The position numbers and the translations under genes are program-made. From Sphaerolaimus hirsutus (Eukaryota > Nematoda > Chromadorea > Monhysterida > Sphaerolaimidae), in contig OZ038450.1 of assembly GCA_964036195.1 (NCBI GenBank), positions 6,822,701 to 6,886,700 of the forward strand: a stretch of DNA of 64,000 nucleotides, given 5' to 3'. Below the pieces are notes generated by a model. The model was not told the origin of the DNA. It saw only the letters and a program-made list of their open reading frames with translations, and searched no databases. This document shows, in pieces, positions 46,478 through 58,828 of the stretch (within the stretch, counting starts at the first letter, position 1; the number at the start of each line of letters is the position of its first letter).

Positions 46478-46668
46478 GTGCCAGTCCCAAGCTCTGTAAA
46501 GTGTAAATTCAAGTGTCAAATGTCGTGACAGGTGCCGTACAAGTTTATCAACTGTCATGCAAAGTATAGCAATTTCAGTGATAAAATCTTTTATTTTTGT
46601 TTTTATTGGCATTTTAGATGACATCTGATACTTGACTTTACACTTTCAGAGGTTTGGGACTGTCCCAG
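46478..46668 (+). mobile_element. introner-family copy outside a recognised gene
   Basis: It starts GTGCCAGTCCCAAGCTCTGT and ends GAGGTTTGGGACTGTCCCAG, with CAG before it. Inverted ends match those of the capsid intron. Flanks are not recognisably coding. Confidence 0.65.
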
Positions 46669-46710
46669 GACATGTTTTAGATTTACTCTAAAACTTCCAT
46701 TAGTTACCAC

Positions 46711-47455
46711 TAGTAATGGAATAGCGCCATGGCGCCATTGGCGCTTGGCGCCCTTTTCCGTGGCGCCATCTGGCGCCTGGCGCCATTATTTCGAATGGCG
46801 CCTTGGCGCTTGGCGCCATTGTTTTGGATGGCGCCAGAAATGGCGCCAAAATTTCACGAATAAATGTGACCTAATAGGACGTTTTTGAACATTTTATCGT
46901 ATTATAGATCGTTACACAAAGCAGTCAATGTACCCTCGAAATACCCCCAGGTATTTTCGAGCTGAGTGAAAAATACCCCCCTCGAAACTCCTACGTATGG
47001 AATAAGGTACATGATGTATTAGTCGATGCCAATATGCATCTCAGCCACGCATAAGACTGCCTTGTTTGTGTAGCCATCTACGTTATACATCTAAATATAT
47101 CCTGTTTTGCCACTTTCATTGCAAACATGATGTACCTTATTACAGACGGGGGTGTCGACGTTGACTGGGGGTTATTTTTCCCCAGCTTGCTCAGGGGGTA
47201 TTTTGAAGAGGGGTTAATTCAAGGGTAATTTGGGGGAAATACGGTACATATTCCTCTTCTAAAAAAGCTTCTGTTATGAAATACGTGCTAAAAAGTGACT
47301 TTATCGGTGGCGACATTTTGGCGCCCGGCGTCTTTTTTTCTGGCGCCCGGCGCCATTTTTTCAGATGGCGCCTGGCGCCATTTTCTCTGGCGCCCTTTGG
47401 CGCCCGGCGCCATTTTTTTGAATGGCGCCATTTTTCCTGGCGCTTTTCCATCACT
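46711..47455. mobile_element. TAGTGATGT-family TIR element with GGCGCC arrays
   Basis: Ends are TAGTAATGGAATAGCGCC and GGCGCTTTTCCATCACTA. It is interrupted by a C/G-tract MITE at about 46932-47245, the same nesting arrangement as at 25.3 kb. Confidence 0.65.
46932..47245. mobile_element. C/G-tract MITE nested in GGCGCC element
   Basis: ACCCTCGAAATACCCCCAGG at the left, GGGGGAAATACGGTA at the right. Confidence 0.6.
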
Positions 47456-48879
47456 AGTTACCACACATTTCTAAGTATCAAATTTTTTTTAAATAAAATT
47501 TGTCAGCAAACCATTTCAACCTGTTCTGCCTATTTTCTTTTTGTTGTGGAAGCTTCTCTTCAACTTGTTTGAAAGTGGGGACTTTCATTCCAAAAGTTAA
47601 CATATCCAGATTTTTCGATTTTTCAAAATCGCATTTGAAAGTTTGGCGCTGGCCCGGCAGCGCCATGTTTGGGCAAAGCTTGCCCTGCACTTTTCAGATA
47701 TCTCGGACATTTGTCTACAATTTTTGTGTCCCTAAATTTTGTCAGCTGGTAAATATTTTGGGAGTTATGTCATATTTTGTAAACCACCCAAAATAAGGAG
47801 TAAATTTGAAAATTTGAACTTGAAATGTAAATAACTTCCTAACGGTGCATCGCAGGGCAAAACCAATTACACCACTGAGAAGCCCTTTTCGAGAAGTACA
47901 CAAACCTAAATTTTCAGATCTATATTTGTACCCATACTCGATTTATAGAGCAAAATAAATTTGGAAATTCACATATGCACATTTGGAAATGAAACTTTTT
48001 GTATGGGAAATCCGGCCGGCTCTTCGCGAGCGATCCGGAGCACGCGTGCACTTTTGGAAATGAAACTTTTTTTGGATATGTGCACTTATGAAATGAAACT
48101 CCGATGGTCCGACATGGATATGTGCTTTTACGAAATGAAAGTTCTGTTTTTCATAGGGGATCTGAGATGGATATGTGCACTTTCGATATGAAAATTGTGA
48201 TTTTTCTGAAAAACGGTACCACTGTATCTCGGGAACGAAATGGACTATAACACTGATTTTTTACCAAAATGGGCAGAATTATACGTGGATGTCGAATCCA
48301 CAGCTAACTCGATTTTTCTGGATTTGGCGCTTGTGAACTTTTGGAACGGAAGTCCCCAAGTATTAGCTTGAATAATCCCCGCTTGAGTAATTCCCCCTCG
48401 AATAATCCCCCTCAAAAAAATCCGACGCAACAAAACAATTGCAGCATTTTGCATGGATGCTCAAATGAAATTTTTATCACAAGCTTTTCAGGTCTCCTAA
48501 ATACAAAGTTACCTACATTTTGCATGCCTTCTGGGAACATTGAATGAGATCATTTAGTAAGTATTTTAATAGTGCTAAAGTCTGTGAAAATTGATTGTAA
48601 ATGAAGGAAATGTTAGCGAGGAAGCTGTCATGGACAGTGAGCAAATGTGGTAATTGAATGGCTCATTCATTCCTTCTGATTACCCTCTTTTAATGGAATG
48701 TAAGATACATCTATAGAAATAAGTTTTTGATTGCATTATTTCACCTGCAGGGATTTTGTGCACTAGGTTTCATGTTATTTTCAATTTTGTTTGATGATAG
48801 TTTCATGAGAGAATAAACATTTATCATGTGTACAAATTTCCGTATAAGAAATATGGATACTAAATTAGTTGATACAACT
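47456..48879. other. non-coding; MITE scrap at 48363-48420
   Basis: The stretch 47990-48200 repeats words like GGAAATGAAACTTTTT and ATATGTGCAC. 48363-48420 (ATTAGCTTGAATAATCCCCG) is a short fragment of the C/G-tract family. No gene was supported. Confidence 0.4.
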
Positions 48880-49250
48880 GCCGTATTTCCTCGAAATACC
48901 CCCAGGGGATTTATTTTTTTCAGAGTGAGATTTTTGAGGGAGGAATTTCGAGGGGGGGTTATTATTTCGCCAGAATTTTTTGAAATCCCAGTATTGAATT
49001 GTCGGTTTAAACGTACGCATACGTCGGGCAATGCAACAAAAATCGCCATTTAAAGACTCTAATGACTTGTATAAGTGTGTAGACGTATAAACACTGTTCT
49101 CACATAACAGAGTCATTGTTTTTAACGTGTGTTCTGCATTGCCCGGATGACAAAGCGCAGCCTTTACGTTCTCTATACACTAAATTTGGGGGGTTATAAG
49201 TTGATAGTGTCCATTTTGAGGGGGGGGGGGTATTTCGAGGAAATACGGTA
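48880..49250. mobile_element. C/G-tract MITE, near complete
   Basis: GCCGTATTTCCTCGAAATAC at the left and GTATTTCGAGGAAATACGGT at the right form a TIR of about 25 bp. G-runs lie inside. Confidence 0.75.
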
Positions 49251-49746
49251 TGCCTGTCTGCTTGCAAATAAACATGCAAATAAACTTATTGCATGAGAAC
49301 TTGTGATTTGCGTATATAACCAACACCCATACTTATATTTACCTATGTATTTACAGTGAGTACAGGGAGTACATGGGGCGGCAGCCACTATCCGTTTTGT
49401 ATGAGACATGACAAACATAAGGAAACGTAACAATCCAAATATTTATAATTATAAGGTAAATTTATAAATATAGACTTAACAACATTGCAATACACCCCGT
49501 TTCAGCCTTCAAATTCTTGCCTGGATTAAAAAAAATTGGTTCAAGAAAAGCGAGAAAAGCGTTGAGCTATTTAGGACTGATTTACTATGTGCCTGAACCC
49601 CTGCAACAGTTGTGAACCTGGCTCCATTTCTATCTACAGAATAATAAGATTGATATATCGCTTTTTTAAACTTTTTCATTCTCGATAAACCTATTCACCT
49701 CTTCCAAGCTTTTATACACCATTCCGTGTCCAAAAGCGTATTTAAC

Positions 49747-49860
49747 TACCGCAAATTCTCGAATAAGACCTCCCTTGAATCACTCCCCCCTGAATAAGCC
49801 CCCCCACAAAAACACTGACAAAAATAACTCCCCTGGGGTATTATTCGAGGAATTACGGTA
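49747..49860. mobile_element. C/G-tract MITE, short internally deleted copy
   Basis: It starts TACCGCAAATTCTCGAATAA and ends TATTATTCGAGGAATTACGG, only 114 bp. Confidence 0.65.
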
Positions 49861-49997
49861 TGTAAAACTCAAATCACCGTTTACCGCCACACCCAGTAAA
49901 ACTACCTACCCATCTACCATCTCTGCACAATTCACGATTTACATCGTTTGCCATGCGCACATGGCGCGCCAAGTTGGCATCGCATCACGGCCATCGC

Positions 49998-50105
49998 GAC
50001 AATGCGCAGGAACAACATAATCTCGCTGTGGACGCGGTCATTGGAGCTGAGCGCCAGCAGCGACGCAGTGCTGACAATGTTGCTGCTGTTCGTGGCCGGG
50101 AGAAG
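49998..50105 (+). CDS. possible host exon
   Basis: A GC-richer patch can be read as NNIISLWTRSLELSASSDAV and onward, ending at a good donor (GAGAAG before GTGCG, 50106). Other frames, including one on the minus strand, are also open, and the acceptor is not clear, so the left boundary given is approximate. Confidence 0.3.
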
Positions 50106-50288
50106 GTGCGTTGTGGGAGGATTCTTTTGTTGTGTTTGGTCTTGAGGTGATGGGGAGTATATACCATTGAAAAATACATTGGAAAGTATTCGTGTCAACT
50201 ACAGTTTTGAGATCTGTTTTTAATATAATTATCTAATTTGAATGTAGGGATCTACATCATTTGAAAATACACTGGTGAACGTGCCGGA

Positions 50289-50560
50289 TAGTGATGTGAG
50301 AAGCGCCAGAACTTTGTCCCCAAGCGCCATGGCGCTTTGCCGAGCCCCAGCGCCAAGCGCCATGGCGCTTTTGCTTTGGCGCTAGCGCCAAGCGCCAGCG
50401 CCAGGCATTTTGTTCCTGGCGCCGGTCAAAAATAGCGCCAAGCGCCATGGCGCTTTTCATAGGCATGGCGCCAAGCGCCAATGGCGCCTCAGCATAATAG
50501 CGCCAAGCGCCATGGCGCTTTTTGCTTTGGCGCTAGCGCCATGGCGCTTCTACATCACCA
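50289..50560. mobile_element. TAGTGATGT-family TIR element with GGCGCC arrays
   Basis: Ends TAGTGATGTGAGAAGCGCC and GGCGCTTCTACATCAC. The interior is almost entirely GGCGC/GCGCC palindromes. Confidence 0.8.
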
Positions 50561-50806
50561 GTGCAGGAGTTTACCAATGAAGCTCCTATTTTGCGCGGAT
50601 TGAGAATTCTGGGACTTAACGCACCCTGTAAAGTGTGAGTCAAATGTAATGTAAAATGTAAATTATGATAAAAAGGTTTTACTACCTATTACTAAACTTT
50701 TGATAACCGCATGAAAAAAATGTGAAATGTATCTCCTGAACAACACGGACTATACTGCAAATCCATGCTTGACTCCTGATTTGGCTCTTGCGCACATTTG
50801 AACACA

Positions 50807-51289
50807 GTTGTTAATGCGTATTTACTTTTACTCAAAAAGTGTGCGGACTCAAGTACGGAGTATATACGCGCACACATACTTTGAAAAAAGTATCTGTACT
50901 CCTTTGTACCCTTACTTTTTGAGTGTACTCGAGTACAGTGAAGTAATTTTTGCGAGTACAGAAAGAGCAGTTTTGCCATTCGGGACCCCTGCTTTTCATA
51001 AAGAATACTTATTAATAAAATGAAAACATACTTTTATTGTCCAGGGTAAACATTCATAATGCTCCCTTGTACATTTTTCATAAATGAAATGTAATTTTAC
51101 TCACTTTTACGCTTTTCTGCGAAAAAATACTCACATTTACGCTTTCTGGGGAAAACGTATTTTACTCTCATTTACTTGCGATTTTCATAAAAATATACTC
51201 TACGCTTTCCGTACTCGGGGGTGAGTAAAAACAATATACTTTACACATAGGTACACTACTTTGAAATAAGTTTGCTACTTTAATCAACT
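50807..51289. mobile_element. TGTTA-ended TIR element (ACGTTTTCTG family)
   Basis: It begins AGTTGTTAATGCGTATTTAC and ends near TTTAATCAACTT. Internal TACTTTTTGAGTGTACTCGA and ACGCTTTCTG words match its relatives. Confidence 0.6.
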
Positions 51290-51340
51290 TTGCATTTCGA
51301 CTGAAAGTCTTCAAATGTCCCAAAATTCACCCTCCCCCAG

Positions 51341-51925
51341 TCACCACAGCACCAACGCAAATCGGGCACCGGTCTCGGCCTCTTTCCCACCGCCAACAGA
51401 GCCAGCCTGCAGCCTGTCGCGCCCCATTCTGGTGCCAGTCCCAGACCCTGTAAAAGACTCTGTAAAGTGTAAAAGACCCTGCAAAGTGTTACGTGTGGTG
51501 TGAAAAACCATGTCATGTCCCCTGTAAAGTGATGTGTTTCCAATTGTTATTTTATCGTATCCAAATCTAATGTTATTGTATCCAAATCTTATGTTCAAAA
51601 GTAAGAATTGGATACAAAACAGAAGATTTGTATCCGATTAAAAAAGATGTGGATACACATGGCATTTTACAGGGCATTTCGCATGACATTTGACTACACT
51701 TTACAGGGTCTTTTTCATGGCACATGACATTTTACTACGTCTTTTACACTTTACAGGATCTTTTACAGGGTCAGGGACTGCCCCCAGGTTCGGTCAGCCC
51801 GGACTCATCCGTATCCGGGGCTAGCAGCGTGGGCAATAATAGCGCCGTGCAACCGCAGCTGGCCAGCGTGCAAGAGCCGCCGTGGTTCGGTTTGCCCAGG
51901 AAGAAGTCCATCGCGGAATGTGGAG
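51341..51925 (+). CDS. two adjoining host exons, unknown Ser/Pro-rich protein
   Basis: Exon 51341-51431 (after CCCCCAG) and exon 51788-51925 (before GTGGGT) join in phase 1 to give a continuous peptide passing through VAPHSGSVSPDSSVSGAS and ending near PPWFGLPRKKSIAEC. Codon use and GC content are unlike the flanking DNA. The intron between them is an introner copy. The gene continues both ways and is not identified. The exons at about 50.0, 57.2 and 63.4 kb, on the same strand, may belong to it; that is inference. Confidence 0.55.
51432..51787 (+). mobile_element. introner copy forming a host-gene intron
   Basis: 356 bp. It starts GTGCCAGTCCCAGACCCTGT and ends CAGGGTCAGGGACTGCCCCC plus AG. 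The ends form a TIR of about 45 bp (CCCTGTAAAAGACTCTGTAA against its complement). The borders coincide with the splice sites. Confidence 0.75.
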
Positions 51926-52008
51926 GTGGGTCCCCGTTTTCTATTGGAAGAAACATAGCATAGCCCATGTTCATTGTCCAGGGGCCAGTCCCGCAAAGTG
52001 AGAAGCAG

Positions 52009-52515
52009 AGTTGTTAGGATTACTGAACTTTTTTTTAAAAGTACATATATGTACTACATGTACTTTTTTTTAAAGTATATGTAAATGTAAGTTGGATTTT
52101 ACTCGCCACCAAGTATAGAAAGTGTAAAATACTTTTTTTGCTCGTACTCATGCGTAAATGTGAGTAAAATATTTTCTTTCCCGGGAAATTGTAAAAACGA
52201 GTACTTTTCGCCTCTGGAAAACGTAAAAGTGAGAGTACTTTTTACATGTGAGAGTGAGTTTTACACTGGACGACATAATAGATCTCGTTTTTAGTAATTT
52301 TGCAGTATTTTTTAGAAGAACGATTTGATTTCTTTAAAATTTTCTTATTTTAGCGGCAGAAAATTGTGATTTTATCAACAAAAATACATTTTCTCTGTAC
52401 GCGTTTACTTTTAAAATTGCATGCGTAATTACATTTTTAAAGTATATGTGAATGTATTTACCACGCACTCGCGTACGCTTATTTTTCGAGTAAATGTACG
52501 TACATTTTAACAACT
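52009..52515. mobile_element. TGTTA-ended TIR element (ACGTTTTCTG family), complete
   Basis: It begins AGTTGTTAGGATTACTGAAC and ends TACATTTTAACAACT. The interior has TACTTTT and AAAGTA words in both orientations. Confidence 0.7.
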
Positions 52516-53046
52516 GTGGTGAGGAGTAAAATGGCAGATGCGAAGTGAAATGAGATGTCAGAAATGAATTGAGAAGGAAATTGGCGAAAGCGAACGGAAA
52601 TTTCATTTTATTTTTTTACTTCGCTTTTGCCAATTTACTTGCCATTTCGCTTCGCTTTTGCCAATTTACTTCTCAATTCACCGCATTTGCCATTTTACTT
52701 CTTAATTTGTGGAACTGGCACCAGTACTCTACTGCGAGTTGTATTGAGGAAGGCTTGCATCAACATATTTACACCATAAATATATTACCTGGTAATGGTC
52801 AGTATACCGCATGCCATGCCTTTTTGGAAAACTCCGTCATGACGTCATCATTGATTAAAAATTTACCAAAAAAGAAAATTTTTTGGTTGTTTGTATACAT
52901 TATTGTTGTTTGTTGTTGTTTGCATAGGTTGGTTATACTTGACTGTGTCGTTTTCTTTTTTGAATATTGTTTCTGAAACCGCGTGCATAACTGTCATGCT
53001 CGCGCCTTATCGACCAAGATACAAGTAATTTCGTGCGCATACAGCG
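52516..53046. other. non-coding, small inverted repeats
   Basis: 52530-52700 has AAATTGGCGAAAGCGAA and its near-complement TTCGCTTTTGCCAATTTACT. The rest is unremarkable. Confidence 0.4.
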
Positions 53047-53562
53047 GGAATTAGAGCTCAGCGTCGATTCGACGTGAAATGATGACGTGAAATGTCGTCG
53101 TGAAATTAATTACACGAGTGTGGATCATGCTACGGGTCTACAATTTTCCAAGGATAATATATGAATCAATACCTTAATCGTGTCCAATACTGAGTGTTAT
53201 CAGCCACAACTAGAGCGAATTGAAAAATTCAATTTTTATCATTTCACGTCATCATCATTTCACGTCACAGTGTCAGGGAACAACTTGACATTTCACGTCA
53301 GACTGCTGCTTGCAATAGTCTGACGTGAAATGTCAAGTTGTTCCCTGACACTGTGACGTGAAATGATGATGACGTGAAATGGTAAAAATTGAATTTTTCA
53401 ATTCGCTCTAGTTGTGGCTGATAACACTCAGTATTAGACACGATTAAGGTATTGATTCATATATTATCCTTAGAAAATTGTAGACCCGTAGCATGATCCA
53501 CACTCGTGTAATTAATTTCACGTCATCATTTCACGTCGAATCGACGCTGAGCTCTAATTCCG
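53047..53562. repeat. 516-bp foldback, about 250-bp arms
   Basis: Arms 53047-53304 and 53317-53562 pair almost perfectly around a 12-base loop. The word GACGTGAAAT and its complement recur many times inside the arms. Small differences (for example CAATACTGAG against CTCAGTATTAG) show some age. Confidence 0.9.
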
Positions 53563-53779
53563 GCCTAATGTGCGGCCCGCCGAGTATAGCTCTCATCCAA
53601 AGTTCTTACGCTTTCATTTGACATGCGTTTTCCATGCTTCTCAGATATGCTTATTTCCAATCAACGTTTTTGACATGTTTTCGTTTTTGCTGCGCACAAA
53701 TAACTCACAAAACACGTCTGTATGCACTAAAAAAATGACAGGTGAAACGAGACAAATGCGTTTTGTGCAGCCCCCACCC

Positions 53780-54010
53780 TAGTGATGTGAAAAGCGCCAA
53801 GCGCCAAAAGTCCCATGGGTTTTTAGCCGACCCTTAGCGCCAATGGCGCCAGAGCAAAATGGCGCCAAGCGCCAGCGCCAGGCATTTGTTCCTGGCGCCG
53901 GTCAAAAATAGCGCCGATGGCGCCATGGCGCTTTTCATGGGCATGGCGCCAAGCGCCAATGGCGCCACTGGAAGATAGCGCCAAGCGCCAAAAGCGCCAT
54001 TACATCACTA
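53780..54010. mobile_element. TAGTGATGT-family TIR element with GGCGCC arrays
   Basis: Ends TAGTGATGTGAAAAGCGCC and GCGCCATTACATCACTA. Confidence 0.8.
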
Positions 54011-55372
54011 CTCCACTCAACCCACTCCCCTTTTTATATCAGAGGCAATTTGTTTTCAAACTGAAGCTGGCATTCTTAGTTTTGTGTGGGTGTGAAGCGT
54101 GCCGCGAGGTTTGCGTATTTATTGCACATTTTACTTGATTGCTTGGCCATGGATGTTTGCCGCTAGGAGTCAGGAATGTCGATTAGATTATTTCCTTGGC
54201 TCGCCTACATGAATCTTGCGTTCTGCTGCAATTTGCTGGGTTTTTCGCCGCCGGAATTTTGAGATAATTTGAATTTGCGATTTTGTCTGCGTCGGTTCGG
54301 TAGATTCTACTCCCAATGGATTTGAATAAATTTCAGTTTGCTTTGTTGTTTCCAAATTGTATGATTGAATTTGCAATAATTTATATTTTGCGATTCACCT
54401 AATTGGGCACCTGATTGTACATTATTAACATTCTTAAATTCGTGTCAACTAAATCCGTGTCGATGTCAACTAAGGACACCAAAATTTGTTTAAAGCATCA
54501 TCACACTTAACAGAAACAATGAAAATTAAGTGTCATGTCATGATGTAAAATAACCTAGCTCTATCACATAGGAAAGTCGAAATCACATAATTCACTCAAA
54601 TTTAGTTGACACAAATTCAGTTGACATCCAGCGTACCTTTATGGCGCCATTCAGCCCTATCACATAGCACTTACAGGTATTTATAGTTACCTATTCACCT
54701 GCAAGCTCAACACATCAAGCGGTCACGCTAAGATCAATAACACACACTCGCGTGCTCTTGACTCTGTGTGAGCAGAAAGAAAAGTTTACTTAACACAATC
54801 TGGAACTGTTGGGACATGCACTGATCTCAACGCGCACTTTTTGAAAGTACCCTAGTACAGAAAACGTATTTCAGAAAATAAAAGGGGACATAGGTTAAAA
54901 GTGACCATGCGGTTTAATATTAAGTACCTATATGATGGGCAAGTGTTTTTATTAAGAATAAAAGTGGTTCAAATAATTCGAAATGACTGTGGAAATGCTT
55001 TTCCGCTTTTTACGTTTTCCAGAAAAGAAAGTACCTTCTCGCTTTTACGTTTTCCCGAGCTCCATGAACACAAGAATGTTAAGCTTGAATTGGTCAGATG
55101 TGCAGCATAAAATGAGCACTAACAGGCTTCACTTGAGGCATTCATCCCATACCTATATAGGTAAATAAATCACACCTCCACTTGAATGTCCCACTAGTTC
55201 TGGGATCAACCGAGTGAGTACACATGTGTATACAATATACACATTACATACTCATTCTGAGCTAATCCAAATTGGTCACGCAATGCAACAAACCGACTTG
55301 CGTCGAGGTTCAACGTAGTGTAGCATGTGTTTAACTCGGATCGGACACGTACGAATGCAAAGTTGAATATAG
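54011..55372. other. non-coding; ACGTTTTCTG-family scrap
   Basis: 54835-55080 holds remnants (TTTTTGAAAGTACCCTAGTA, TTTTACGTTTTC). No gene was supported. Confidence 0.4.
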
Positions 55373-55623
55373 GCCCTACACACTAGTTTTCATCGTCACC
55401 GATGTGAAAACTGAAATAGCGACATGGCGACATCCAGCTTACCTTTCCCATATTTTTGTATGCTATATTTATGTGTTTTAGTTTTTTTAATTTTAATTTC
55501 AACTTTCATTAATTTCAATTCCAATTAAAATAAAATAAAATTATTCAACCGTTTTCATTAATTTGCATTCGAAAAATTTCAGTTTTCACACGAAGTCACG
55601 GTGAAAACTAGTGTGCGCAGGCA
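55373..55623. mobile_element. small TIR element
   Basis: Left end CACACTAGTTTTCATCGTCA, right end ACGGTGAAAACTAGTGTG. The interior is AT-rich, with no coding sequence. Confidence 0.6.
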
Positions 55624-56221
55624 CATAGAGACGTCATGTGCCCGTCTGTCGGGACAAATGGACAGAGCTTTAACTGAACACTTTCATGTATCCATTTGGC
55701 TTGTTGTTTTCATTTCGTGTATTGAGATTGATATGTTGGTCGAAAGGTTTCATGCCGTTTGAAGTCATTAAATTGTCATGCTACTGGATTGAGGCTTGGA
55801 AAATGGTAAACACCACGCAATTAGCATTGAAAAAATGGATGATTTTGAGAAAATTTAATAAGTTATAGTCCCGGAAAATCTCTCAAACAGAAAGTATACA
55901 ATTAAATTTCTTGATATTTTAGATATTTTACACGTGCGATATTTTTATAATTTTTTAAAAAACAATCTTTTTAAAAAAAAAACCCAGCCAAAATTTTTGC
56001 CCATCCCTACCTGATCATGCATTTGTTCTTGTTCTACGTAAACATTCATCTCGTAATCTCCGCAAACGCGGACACTGGAAACCGTATCGAAAGGCTCAAG
56101 AATATGAACCGAACCGCCTTTTCCATGCGCCCCTTCGTGTTTTAGTGCTCGGCTTTTAACAGCGTTTTATCATGGTGTGTGGTTCATTAGTGAGCTGAAA
56201 AATGCTGTAGCCGTGCACCAT
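55624..56221. other. non-coding, nothing clear
   Basis: AT-rich, with AAAATCTCTCAAACAG-like words also seen near 27.7 kb. No supported feature. Confidence 0.4.
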
Positions 56222-56749
56222 AGTTGTTAGAACGTAGTTACGTTTACTCGATAAATACGGATACTCGAGTACTGCGTAAATAGGTTTACGTTTCCTCCCG
56301 AAAAAAATGCCGGTACGCACTTACTCGCGTACTTTTTGAAAGTACGCGAGTACCGAAAACGTATTGAAGCGGGACATAGAAGGTGACATTTTGACGGACA
56401 GATTGTGACAAAAATATGACGTTTTCCTAAGAAATAGTTCTCGGGAGAAAAAACCCACATATTTGATGTATTCTAGAGTAAAAATTGACAAAATTTCTGA
56501 TTTTTACGTTTTCTGTGCGAAAAAATACCCACTTTAACATTTTATATGAGAAAAATACTATTTTTACGTTTTCTGTGAGAAAAATTCTCAGTTTTACGTT
56601 TTCTCTGAAAAAAGAGTATTTTACTCACGTTTTACGCAGTGTAAAAGTATTTTTAAAATACTTTACGTTTTCTGTACTCAGGGTTGAGTAAAAATAAAAT
56701 ACTTTACGTTTACATTTACTTTGAAAAAAGTTCAGTACTTTTAACAACT
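56222..56749. mobile_element. TGTTA-ended TIR element (ACGTTTTCTG family), complete
   Basis: It begins AGTTGTTAGAACGTAGTTAC and ends CAGTACTTTTAACAACT. Many ACGTTTTCTG words are inside. Confidence 0.75.
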
Positions 56750-57177
56750 CTGCCGTGCACTCCTGTAAAATGTAATATCTATTTACTATGCGGAGATCTG
56801 CTGAAATGGCTAGGCTAGTGCAGAATATTTTTCTGTTATCGGTTTGTTTGTGTAATTTTATTTGGATGATTTTGGGCAATGTGTGTGTGTGTGTGTCGGT
56901 ACCAAATTTTGAGAAGATAAATGTCGTATAGTTAGACTTAGAAGCAATCATTGTTTTACATTCAACTGCCGGTTCCTGTCGATTTATCTTCTAAAATCTC
57001 GGTGGTTTCAATTGAGTTAATATTCTCACCTGTATAACATTTACCTGTGTAACATTTTAACGTATTGTATCTAACATTTAACGTATTTTACATTGTATTT
57101 AACGTATTTAACATTGTATCGATCGGCATTGTATAAGGTTGTAAAAAGTGCTTTCCGATTCTAGAACTTCCTTTCAG

Positions 57178-57333
57178 TTAGAGTTTGAAACGTTACAGTG
57201 TGCGCAGAAATTCCTGTGCGTATTGGCACCGAGCCATGTGCCACTGTTACTCCGCGCACTCGCCCCAGCCTACATCATTAAACTGCACGCGAATTTTGCT
57301 CGGCTGGGCGCGCCGTTTTCCCTATACAAACTC
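57178..57333 (+). CDS. host exon, unknown protein
   Basis: After a good acceptor (CCTTTCAG) a 52-codon exon reads LEFETLQCAQKFLCVLAPSH and onward, ending FSLYKL directly before GTGATT. It is Leu/Ala/His-rich and helical in character, and GC-rich against AT-rich flanks. The family is not recognised. Confidence 0.5.
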
Positions 57334-57712
57334 GTGATTTTTACGAACTTTTCGAGGCCCACCACCCACCACGCGCTTGAAAATGGGAATTGCGAGTCGA
57401 GCGTACGCATAGAGGGCTAAAATTACATGCGTTCTCTGTCAAATGTAAGAAAATGTAGAAATTTGACTGTCGTTATTGAGCCCACACACAAAAAAGGCGA
57501 GCCTGACGGAAAATCCGCAATTTTCGAGGGACGTCCCGCGCGGGCAAAAACACAAAAGTGGGCGGAGCCTACTCAGAGCGGTGATGTAAGGCAAAATATC
57601 TGCGCGCACTGTAGTTTGAAGACGAGTTTGAAACAAGTCATTAGCGTTCAAACCTTTTTCCCATTGCTTTTTCTATGTAAACTGACATGAGAGCTAGAAC
57701 TAAAATTAGAAC

Positions 57713-58032
57713 TACCGTATTTGCTTGAATAGTCCCCCCTTGAATAATCCCCCCCTTGAATAATCCCCCCTGTAAGACGAGTGAGGAAATAGTAATCCCC
57801 CCTCGAATAATCCCCCCTTTAAAGAATTGATTAATTTGTTATACCTAATTTTAACAAAAATGGCACGTTATTATAACACATATTTCGTGAAATTAGTTGA
57901 TGGAAACATGCTTGAAAATTTTGACGAAATAATAATCCCCCCTTTGAATAATTCCCCCCTCGAATAGTTCCCCCTCAGAAATGTCTGACGAAATAATAAT
58001 CCCCCAGGGGGATTTTTCAAGCAAATACGGTA
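57713..58032. mobile_element. C/G-tract MITE, complete
   Basis: TACCGTATTTGCTTGAATAG at the left and TTTTTCAAGCAAATACGGTA at the right. C-runs inside. Confidence 0.8.
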
Positions 58033-58618
58033 TAACTAACGATATTAGTTTTTATATATTTTGATACCTATTTTATTTGATGCATACAATTAATTGTATA
58101 CTGTTTCATTAAAAAAAATTGTGGCATCAACCCGTGGCGCGCATAGCCAACAGAAACGTTTAATAAATTAAATGAATGGATTTGAATTTTTATTTTTTTA
58201 CAAGAAATTTTATTCATAGACTTGATAACAACCGTATTCAATAGTGATCCTCTTAGGGAAACTTATTCAATGTGCAGTATACAATGAATTCATTATTTAT
58301 TCGCCATCAGCTCTCAAGCTTTCTGCAACTTTAAGCCTATTATCTTTACACTTTGAGCATTGATGCTTTGATGGATTGCGATGCCATTGTGATTGATTCT
58401 GTCAGTGATTGATTCTTGATTCATTTTGTAGAAAGTTTGCCGTACTGACCTTACAATGAAATCTACCATATCCCATCTGAATAAACGAACCGAGATGAAA
58501 AATTACTCATCAGATCACATCTCTCCCACTTTGGGTGAATTTGGTGCCAAATTTTTCACGTAACCATATTCATCACAATACGGTAGCATTCATTGTATAG
58601 GGTTGTGTCCGTCCAGTA
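58033..58618. other. non-coding, nothing clear
   Basis: AT-rich unique sequence without supported features. Confidence 0.4.
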
Positions 58619-58828
58619 TAGTGATGTAAAAGCGCCATGGCGCTGGCGCTAGCGCCAAAGCAAAAAGCGCCATGGCGCTTTTGGCGCTTGGCGCCATTTT
58701 GCTGTGTCGCCATTGGCGCTTGGCGCCATTTTGCTGTGGCGCCATTGGCGCTTGGCGCTGGACTTATGAAAAGCGCCGTAGCGCTTTTGGCGCTTGGCGC
58801 TAAAGTCCTGGCGCTTTTTACATCACTA
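58619..58828. mobile_element. TAGTGATGT-family TIR element with GGCGCC arrays
   Basis: Ends TAGTGATGTAAAAGCGCC and GGCGCTTTTTACATCACTA. This is the cleanest copy of the family. Confidence 0.85.
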
